A stretch of DNA of 13,305 nucleotides from Gemmatimonadaceae bacterium (GTDB lineage: Bacteria; Gemmatimonadota; Gemmatimonadetes; Gemmatimonadales; Gemmatimonadaceae): assembly GCA_013813605.1 (NCBI GenBank), contig JACCRL010000435.1:1-13305 (forward strand). The letters run 5' to 3'. Shown in pieces: positions 7,501 to 13,305 of the stretch; within the stretch, counting starts at the first letter, position 1; each line of letters begins with the position of its first letter. Under the pieces are notes generated by a model. The model was not told the DNA's origin. It searched no databases and worked only from the letters and a program-made list of their open reading frames with translations. The position numbers and the translations under genes were made by a program.

Positions 7501-10500
7501 ACAGCACGTACCGCGGCAAGAGAATCCAGGGATATGACCGGCTGGACACGGAGCGCGATCCCTTTTCACGCGCCTTCAATGCCGGCGTAAACGACAACGG
7601 CCTGCCGGGCGACGTGGCCGATTCCCTCACGGCCATCGTCGAGACGGGCGGGCCGCCCGTGGTGTCGGTCCTCAATTCCTTCCGCACCTGCAAGGGCGGC
7701 TACGGCGCCCGCCAGGTTCTTGGCGACGCGAAAATCAACTGCACGATCAACAACAACCGTCTCGACGAAGAGGATGTCGACTCCGACAACGTCCTCAACC
7801 TCACCAGCTCCGAGCGCGACGCGGAGCAGTGGCACCGCTACATCGTCAATCTCGCCGACGACTCTCGCTACACCCGCGTCGGGAGGTGCTCCGTCGGCCC
7901 GCTCCTCGCCGGACAGAACAAGAGCTCGGAAACGGTCTGCTGGGTCCTGTTCAGGATTCCCTTCCGCGCGCCCGACGACTCGCTCGGCAATCCGCTGCTG
8001 CGCCGCGCCAAGGCGCTTCGCATCACGATGGTTTCCGGCGATAACGCCGCTGACGAAGAGTTCACTGCGGTTCCGCTGGCGCGCCTCCGCCTTACCGGGG
8101 CGCCGTGGCTCAAGGTGAGCGACCGCACTCTCCGCGGAATCGCCGGCGCGCAGACGTCGCTTGGCTCGGTGAACTCGGGTGTGATCGGCACGCAGGACAA
8201 AAATCTCACCAGTGGTGTCAGCTACGAATCCCCTCCTGGCGTGACCGATGCGCCATCGAGCAAGACCGTGTCGTACCAGCCAGGCCGGGTGCAGATCAAT
8301 GAGCGCTCACTGCGCCTGACCGCCACCCAGCTGCAGCCGTTCGAGCGGGCAGAATCGTACTACCGGTTCCCCGAGGGCGAAAAGAATTTCATGAGCTACA
8401 CTGAGCTCCGGCTGTGGGCGCGCGGCGTACGCAACGGCTGGGGACCGGACGGAGAGCTCCAGTTTTACGTTAAGATCGGGCGCGACGAAAACAACTTCTA
8501 TCTCTACCGCACGCCGCTCAACTCGGGTGACAGCAAGGCGGCCTGGCTGCCGGAGGTCCGCGTCGACTTCCGCAAGCTGTTCACGCTCCGTGCGCAGATC
8601 CAGAATGCGTATCTTCAGGGCAAGAGCCGGAACACCTGCACCGGCCTCGACTCGGCGCTGATTGCAAACACTCCCGTTCCCGCCGGTGCGAGCAGCGAGG
8701 GCCGGTACGCCGCCTGCGCAGACGGCTACATCGTGTACACTCTCGAGCCGGGCGTGAGCGCGCCGAATCTCGCCGCTGTGCAGGAGCTGTCGGTGGGAAT
8801 GCTGCGCCTTCCATCCGGCGCATCGGCGCGTGCGGTGATGCCCGGAGATACGCTCGAAGTCTGGGTGGACGACATCCGCCTTGCCGGCGCCGTGGGCGAG
8901 GCGGGATTCGCGGGCCAGCTCGGCCTGACGGTCATTGCCAGCGACTTCGCCGACATTCGCATCAACGCCAGCCGCCGCGACCCGAACTTCAGGCAGCTCG
9001 CCGAGCAGCCGACTTTCCTCACCGACAACAGCGTTTACGTCAGCTCGGCGTTCCGTCTCGAGAAGCTGCTGCCCGCGTCTCTCGGGCTGTCGATGCCGTT
9101 AACAGTGAACTACACGTCGGCCGGCACCGACCCGTACTACGTCTCCCAGTCGGACATCTTCGGAGAGGCGGTCGAAGGACTGCGGACGCCACGTTCGGCG
9201 GCGGCCTCGGTCACATTCAGCGTCCGCCGCATCAGGCGCTCCACTGGCACGAAACTCGGGCCGCTGATCGACAACCTTTCGCTCAACAGCGCCTACACCA
9301 CCGGTAACTCGCGGAGTGAATACGAGAACGGCAGGGCGCGAAACTTCGTCGTCGGCCTGGATCTGAACGTCTTGCGCGCGCTCGCGCCGAGCCTGTCGCG
9401 CTGGACTCCGTCGGAGCTGCACCTCACCAGCGTGTACAACCACGGCAATGACCGGCGCACCTCGTTCCTCAAGCCCGCCGCTTCCGCGGACGATCGGTCA
9501 CGCGCCGTGCGGGGAAGGAACCGGACGTGGCGTAACGGAAGCAGTATGGTATTCCGACCATGGAAGGCGGCGGCTCTGCGGTGGGACCTGACGTCGGTGC
9601 GCGATCTGCGCGGCTACGGCTCCAGCTCTCCGCTCGGCGTCGTCGCGGCGAGCGACCGCGATCACCTGCTCGGAGCCAGCACCGGTCTCGAGCGCGAGCG
9701 CGCGATGCAGGCGGGAATCAACATCTCTCCGCCAATCACGGCCTGGTTTCGCCCGCGCCTCGACTTCGGGACATCCTACAACATGCTGCGCGATCCGAAC
9801 ACGCTTAGCTTCACGCGCGAGCGGGATGACAGCGCCGCCAACTTCCGCATTCCGCGGCGGCTCGGAAACTCGCAGACGCTGACAGCGGGCCTGTTGCTCG
9901 ATCTGCCGCGCGCCGTGAAGCAGTACACGGATTCCGGAAGCTTTCTGCAACGATTTCTGGGCGGGCTGCAGCCGGTGGACGTGAATTTCAACCGTAGCCT
10001 GCTTTCCGTGTACGACGGCAGCTCGACCGCCGCGCCGCTCGGCTATCAGTTCGCGTTCGGCGGCATCAACACCTTTCGCGCGCTGAGCGGCGAGCTTGCC
10101 ACGAGCGCCGGACTGATCACTCAGATGTCCGTGAACCAGTCGCTCAACCTGCCTTTCGGCGCGAGCGTCGCGAGCCGCTACCAGCGAATCAACACCCGCA
10201 ACTGGACGCGCCGCTTCGACGAGGGCCAGGAAGTGGTGGACGGGACGCAGGTGGTGTTTCCCGACGTGTCCCTCCGGTGGAGCGGCCGGCCGCGCATGCT
10301 CAGCGCTCTCATATCCAGTCTTGGCGCAAACGCACGCATGCTCGAGACGCGCCAGTTCAACGGTACGCAGCCATTGTTCGGCGGGCTCTTCGACGACCGC
10401 GGACGCATGCATGTCAGGACCTATCCGGTGAGCGCGTCGGTCGTCTTCGCCGGCGCCCGTCCGCTGTCGAGCAGCGCCGGCTTCTCGCTTTCGAAGCGTC

Positions 10501-10868
10501 TCGATGCGCGACCCGGTCTCGCCAGCGATGGAAATAACTCGGACTACAACATCGACGTCGCCAAGCCGTGGGCATTGCCACCCGAGTGGAACCTCAGGAG
10601 CGACCTGCGTACGAGAGTCAGCTACCAGAAAAGCCAGGGACAGACCTTCGTCGTGAATCCGCTCGCCCTGACGGGAAGGAGCCGTCTCTCCGACAACGGC
10701 CGCCGCGCATTAAGCATGAGCGCAGACACCGACGTCGCCGAAAATCTTTCATCCAGCTTTGTTCTGTCGCGCGTGGAGAGCTTCGACCGTAACCTTAACC
10801 GGCGCTTCACGCAGACAGTTCTGAGCGCCGTAATGCACCTCCAATTCTACGCCGGGGAGTTCAAGTGA
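4533..10868 (+). CDS. sprA: SprA/Sov-type outer-membrane translocon of the type IX secretion system
   Basis: Homologue of SprA, the very large beta-barrel through which type IX substrates cross the outer membrane. The product is about 2,111 residues (Flavobacterium SprA is about 2,400). Residues 1-47 form a signal peptide cut at VHA/Gln48. Recognisable SprA blocks, in order: LDYDTQREFD and VGNVTFQPP (about 229-270); two copies of a GxDYxxD motif followed by a VAY/VQY strand (about 414-450 and 655-700); SFEGEGGLQISL (about 803); EEDVDSDNVLN (about 1078); SYTELRLWARG to YVKIGRDENNFYLY (about 1287-1330); and EVWVDDIRLAG (about 1441). The last 650 residues are alternating strands ending FYAGEFK. 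GTG 4545 is an alternative start; readings further upstream run through lptF. Eight mature cysteines form four close pairs. It overlaps the next gene by 4 nt. Confidence 0.92.
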   Translation: MKYTVRSRVSDTTTTTSVFATRLAARVGGVAAALVAVLCVAASPVHAQEPRDTARTVTPALPTTPPTGMPGTPGLRLRLGRDTLPLTLPPVISRGDRESFRQASAQIEAARATAFQQNMRTILESVWGQVATTSFATSIQAPSYPGEIPLKPKPVADIKPVPIIGEYADLGLQLDGRLEFRGEKNQSALCSSAIFFDPAVNCRSAFEPLVEFQFAARSGGVVADRVHVNLDYDTQREFDASNNISIYYQGRGNEKLQRLEVGNVTFQPPASRFITAGIPSGNYGVQAITKLGPMRLKAILAQQKGNIVRDHVFTIGDRTLQAVDRKIEDYQFEPRRFFFTVNPMLFGGSYPNIDILDTRRMASLSASLPDTLRPTKIFLYRLLIGGQPPNPSGPQFRILGNPRSRRGQVYEYLREGVDYYADPSLLWIALVRPLALNNERLVVAYRVRINGRDTVFASTGGTPDLSFNPSTEQLANLIWDPDVQPGDPAFDREIRSVYRLGGADLRRQSVTLKVVAGSSADQEKPPAGNADTYLKLFGLAQSTNSSSFDIENRIWPRPSDPNFELSLGSTGAKTIRDQFLIFPSLKPFAAAGLAGRGNPANDTIYTTPPEYVRSAQRPEAVYHIRLRYQAEGSGEGGALMLGSVQLRPNSERLFIDGIPLNRGTDYSVDYDLGRVSFNRPDTLFPRPRQVTVQYEENPVFEETPTSIFGATAEFQTAKGQVNLTAISQKQRTNFTRPPLGFEPAASIVAGVSGLFSFDAQPITRLVSLLPHGPTDAPSRIGLTAELAASKPQTNAAQQAYLESFEGEGGLQISLNDPQWYYSSQPALGSRIPSRFGAGVFDLARASTMAWQSNGVDVNGNPVRYRIDQIDSLATLAGTGVAGPEQLLWLTLYPLGVGGLLNNSTDVFRWSIAGAPAGRRWRSIRTALGPSGSDISRAEHLEFWAQIPIREGRRLRNPTIVFDFGDVSENSVAFSPDSLFLRPAALAGTFDSTYRGKRIQGYDRLDTERDPFSRAFNAGVNDNGLPGDVADSLTAIVETGGPPVVSVLNSFRTCKGGYGARQVLGDAKINCTINNNRLDEEDVDSDNVLNLTSSERDAEQWHRYIVNLADDSRYTRVGRCSVGPLLAGQNKSSETVCWVLFRIPFRAPDDSLGNPLLRRAKALRITMVSGDNAADEEFTAVPLARLRLTGAPWLKVSDRTLRGIAGAQTSLGSVNSGVIGTQDKNLTSGVSYESPPGVTDAPSSKTVSYQPGRVQINERSLRLTATQLQPFERAESYYRFPEGEKNFMSYTELRLWARGVRNGWGPDGELQFYVKIGRDENNFYLYRTPLNSGDSKAAWLPEVRVDFRKLFTLRAQIQNAYLQGKSRNTCTGLDSALIANTPVPAGASSEGRYAACADGYIVYTLEPGVSAPNLAAVQELSVGMLRLPSGASARAVMPGDTLEVWVDDIRLAGAVGEAGFAGQLGLTVIASDFADIRINASRRDPNFRQLAEQPTFLTDNSVYVSSAFRLEKLLPASLGLSMPLTVNYTSAGTDPYYVSQSDIFGEAVEGLRTPRSAAASVTFSVRRIRRSTGTKLGPLIDNLSLNSAYTTGNSRSEYENGRARNFVVGLDLNVLRALAPSLSRWTPSELHLTSVYNHGNDRRTSFLKPAASADDRSRAVRGRNRTWRNGSSMVFRPWKAAALRWDLTSVRDLRGYGSSSPLGVVAASDRDHLLGASTGLERERAMQAGINISPPITAWFRPRLDFGTSYNMLRDPNTLSFTRERDDSAANFRIPRRLGNSQTLTAGLLLDLPRAVKQYTDSGSFLQRFLGGLQPVDVNFNRSLLSVYDGSSTAAPLGYQFAFGGINTFRALSGELATSAGLITQMSVNQSLNLPFGASVASRYQRINTRNWTRRFDEGQEVVDGTQVVFPDVSLRWSGRPRMLSALISSLGANARMLETRQFNGTQPLFGGLFDDRGRMHVRTYPVSASVVFAGARPLSSSAGFSLSKRLDARPGLASDGNNSDYNIDVAKPWALPPEWNLRSDLRTRVSYQKSQGQTFVVNPLALTGRSRLSDNGRRALSMSADTDVAENLSSSFVLSRVESFDRNLNRRFTQTVLSAVMHLQFYAGEFK
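4537..4542 (-). promoter_or_regulatory. Candidate -10 element for the lptF operon (leaderless-type)
   Basis: On the minus strand this reads TATATT, a good match to TANNNT, and ends 7 nt before the GTG start of lptF. Transcription would then begin at or next to the start codon, giving a leaderless mRNA. This fits the absence of a Shine-Dalgarno sequence. No convincing -35 is visible at 17-18 bp spacing. The element lies inside the first codons of divergent sprA. Confidence 0.4.
10854..10859 (+). promoter_or_regulatory. Ribosome binding site inside the sprA 3' end
   Basis: GGGGAG within the last codons of sprA lies 5 nt before GTG 10865. It fixes the start of the M28/cyclase gene at the GTGA overlap and supports coupled translation with sprA. 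Confidence 0.6.
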
Positions 10869-11806
10869 AGACTGTGCGATCGCTGCTTTTAATGTGCACG
10901 GCTGCAGCGTGCAACGGTGACGCGAAGGGCGGCGATGCCCCGGTGCGGGATGCGCCCGTCCGGCGCTACACTGCTTTCAACGGCAGCGCCGCGTACGCGT
11001 ACGCAAAAACGCAGGTGGACTTCGGTCCGCGCGTTCCCGGCACGCCGGCCGCTCGCAAGGCCGGCGACTGGATCATCGCCCAGATGCGGGCGCGCGCGGA
11101 CACGGTGATAGTGCAGAGCTGGACGCACACCACGGCAACCGGCATAAAGCTGCCTATGCGCAACGTCCTCGCTCGGTTCCGTCCGGAGATGACGGATCGC
11201 GTGCTGTACGTCACGCACTGGGATTCGCGTCCGGTGTCGGAATCGGCGTCGGATTCCGCGCAGCGAAAGCTCCCCGTTCCCGGCGCGAACGACGGCGCAT
11301 CGGGCGTAGGGCTCTTCGTGGCGCTCGGAGATGTGCTCAAGACTACCAGGCCCACCGTTGGCGTCGACCTGCTGTTCGTCGACGGCGAGGACTACGGACA
11401 GTTCGGGCCGCCGGAGGTGGATGTGCTGATCGGCTCGAAGTATTTCGCGCAGCACATGCCCTCTGCCGATTACCGCCCCCTCTACGGCGTGGTGTGGGAC
11501 ATGATCGGTGACGCGGACCTGCGCCTCCCCTATGAGATGAATTCCTTTGAACAGGCGCCTGAAGTCGTTGCCAAGGTGTGGCAGATGGCCGCCGAGATGG
11601 GCCACGGCAACATCTTCGTGCAGGAAAGTGGTGGCGCCACGACTGACGATCACATCCCGCTTCTGAAGGCCGGCCTGCGCGTGATAGATGTCATCGACCT
11701 CAGTTATCCGGCTCACCACACGCCTGAGGACACGATGGACAAGATCTCCGCGCGATCGCTCGGAATCGTCGGCGACGTCGCGACCGCCCTGGTGACTCGA
11801 AAGTAG
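10865..11806 (+). CDS. M28-family zinc enzyme resembling glutaminyl-peptide cyclotransferase, probable lipoprotein
   Basis: Probably converts N-terminal Gln of exported proteins to pyroglutamate in the periplasm; an aminopeptidase role is the alternative. The protein has 313 residues. The N-terminus (Lys2, Arg5, Leu-rich 7-10, AAAC at 13-16) suggests a lipoprotein anchored at Cys16, although Ala at -3 is not ideal. M28/cyclase motifs appear in order: THWDSRP (117-123), GANDGASG (140-147, Asp143 as zinc ligand), FVDGEDYG (171-178, Glu175 as general acid/base, Asp176 as likely zinc ligand), WDMIGD (211-216), DDHIPLL (261-267) and AHHTPED (283-289, His285 as likely zinc ligand). DDHIPLL closely resembles the DDHIPFL of animal glutaminyl cyclases and favours cyclase over peptidase. 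Variations are Asp instead of the second Glu in the EE pair, and His284 where animal enzymes have Trp. Start is GTG overlapping the sprA stop, with GGGGAG 5 nt upstream. Confidence 0.82.
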   Translation: MKTVRSLLLMCTAAACNGDAKGGDAPVRDAPVRRYTAFNGSAAYAYAKTQVDFGPRVPGTPAARKAGDWIIAQMRARADTVIVQSWTHTTATGIKLPMRNVLARFRPEMTDRVLYVTHWDSRPVSESASDSAQRKLPVPGANDGASGVGLFVALGDVLKTTRPTVGVDLLFVDGEDYGQFGPPEVDVLIGSKYFAQHMPSADYRPLYGVVWDMIGDADLRLPYEMNSFEQAPEVVAKVWQMAAEMGHGNIFVQESGGATTDDHIPLLKAGLRVIDVIDLSYPAHHTPEDTMDKISARSLGIVGDVATALVTRK

Positions 11807-11816
11807 CAGAGCGACG

Positions 11817-11835
11817 CCCGGGCCCGCGGCCGGGG
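11817..11835. repeat. GC-only imperfect hairpin in the intergenic gap
   Basis: In the 53-bp gap after the cyclase gene, eight bases at 11817-11824 pair with 11828-11835 around a CGC loop, with one G-G mismatch. No T-tract follows. It could slow transcription or mark a processing site, but all-GC hairpins occur by chance in DNA this rich in G and C. Confidence 0.25.
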
Positions 11836-11859
11836 AAGCGACACGGAGCCCGCAATTCG

Positions 11860-12404
11860 ATGACGCAAGTCCCGGCTGCGCCACAACCTTACGCTACGAT
11901 GCCCACGTCATCGGAGCGTAAGGCGCTTATCTTTTTCGCCGCCGTCACCCTGCTTGGCGGTAGCGTCCGCGTCTACCGGGCCGCCAACCGGAACGCGGCA
12001 CCCGACCCTGCCGCCCGCGCCGCGCTCGCCCTCCAGCTCAAGGCTGCCGATTCCGCACGAAAAACAAAGGGAACCCGTCCCTCAAAACGTGAAAGAAAGC
12101 AAAAAAAAGCCGTTCAGGCTGCTGGGCCCGTTGACCTCGATCTGGCGAGCGCGGAGCAGATCGAAGCGCTTCCCTACATCGGACCCTCACTGGCAAAGAG
12201 GATTGTCGATGACCGGGACTCACTTGGCCCCTTCGGCTCGCTGGAGGCCCTGGAGAGAGTAAAAGGGATCGGCCCCGCCATGGTCGTAAGGCTCGGGCCC
12301 AGCGTAACCTTCTCCCTTTTCCCGCGTCCTTCCAACACAGTTACATCAAGGCGCTCCGAGCTGCCCAGGGCACGCAGGAAGCCTCACCGGAGGGACCAGC
12401 TTCC

Positions 12405-12408
<4 letters not shown>
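11860..12408 (+). CDS. Membrane-anchored ComEA-like helix-hairpin-helix protein
   Basis: Probable DNA-binding protein of the competence/DNA-uptake type, placed next to a pilus ATPase gene. The 182-residue product has one hydrophobic segment (about 21-36). An Ala-rich, then very basic linker follows (about 42-84; Lys/Arg cluster 67-83), then a tandem helix-hairpin-helix domain (about 92-150). The domain carries the usual ComEA landmarks: LDLASAEQIEALPYIGPSLA (93-112), GPFGSLEALERV and KGIGP (135-139). The Arg-rich tail (163-182) is not typical of ComEA; it overlaps the translation signal of the next gene and may exist mainly for that reason. ATG 11860 has GGAG at 11845-11848, 11 nt upstream; ATG 11899 is an alternative. 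The linker DNA is A-rich and contains eight consecutive A at 12101-12108. A generic HhH protein without a competence role cannot be excluded. Confidence 0.78.
12389..12394 (+). promoter_or_regulatory. Ribosome binding site deciding the TTG start of the PilB-like gene
   Basis: GGAGGG lies 10 nt before TTG 12405, inside the 3' end of the HhH gene. No ATG, GTG or TTG occurs in this frame for at least 100 nt upstream, so this site and the TTGA overlap together fix the start. Confidence 0.7.

Positions 12409-13305
<897 letters not shown>

Noticed and set aside
9498..10412. Minus-strand open frame of about 304 codons under sprA
   Set aside because: It lies fully inside the SprA barrel-coding region and shows no domain, signal or start context.
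10889..11884. Minus-strand open frame of about 331 codons under the cyclase gene
   Set aside because: The plus strand has intact M28 catalytic motifs; the antisense product is His/Arg-rich with no family resemblance.
12309..12404. Possible frameshift joining the HhH gene to the PilB-like gene
   Set aside because: The ATPase frame stays open upstream of 12405 but has no start codon there. The GGAGGG site plus TTG explains initiation without a frameshift.

Overview
The window is GC-rich and densely coded, and it looks chromosomal rather than mobile. Its gene content points to a Gram-negative bacterium of the FCB supergroup, most probably Gemmatimonadota. It has an SprA-type giant outer-membrane translocon, an MCE protein ending in an NPKRY-type tail that I associate with this group, a long LptF, and very high GC, which argues against typical Bacteroidota. 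I see no tRNA, rRNA, IS element, CRISPR array or phage gene.

Layout. At the left edge (32-178, +) is a very short ORF with a signal peptide. It faces a four-gene minus-strand operon transcribed leftward in the order lptF (4529-2967), lptG (2970-1885), mlaE (1885-1124), mlaD (1127-246). Its junctions overlap by 4, 1 and 4 nt, so translation is probably coupled throughout. The operon joins the two LPS-export permeases (LptFG) to the permease and substrate-binding subunit of an Mla/MCE phospholipid transporter. Neither cognate ATPase (LptB, MlaF) is in the window.

Divergent from lptF, with only 3 bp between start codons, is sprA (4533-10868, +). It encodes a protein of about 2,111 residues homologous to SprA/Sov, the outer-membrane channel of the type IX secretion system. 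It overlaps by 4 nt a lipoprotein-like M28-family protein with glutaminyl-cyclase motifs (10865-11806). A membrane-anchored ComEA-like helix-hairpin-helix protein follows (11860-12408). It overlaps by 4 nt the start of a PilB/GspE-type ATPase (12405 to the right edge, incomplete).

How the genes may work together. Everything except the unclassified short ORF concerns the cell envelope: LPS and phospholipid transport on the left, protein secretion and N-terminal maturation in the middle, and type IV pili/DNA uptake on the right. The most interesting link is between sprA and the glutaminyl cyclase. Both predicted signal-peptidase-I substrates in the window (SprA and the short ORF) would have Gln as first mature residue. 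This matches the 'Q-rule' described in Bacteroidetes, in which exported proteins start with Gln that is cyclised to pyroglutamate. Here the candidate cyclase gene is translationally coupled to the secretion channel. Several genes start with GTG or TTG, and some starts sit just downstream of -10-like hexamers with no Shine-Dalgarno sequence, suggesting leaderless transcripts.
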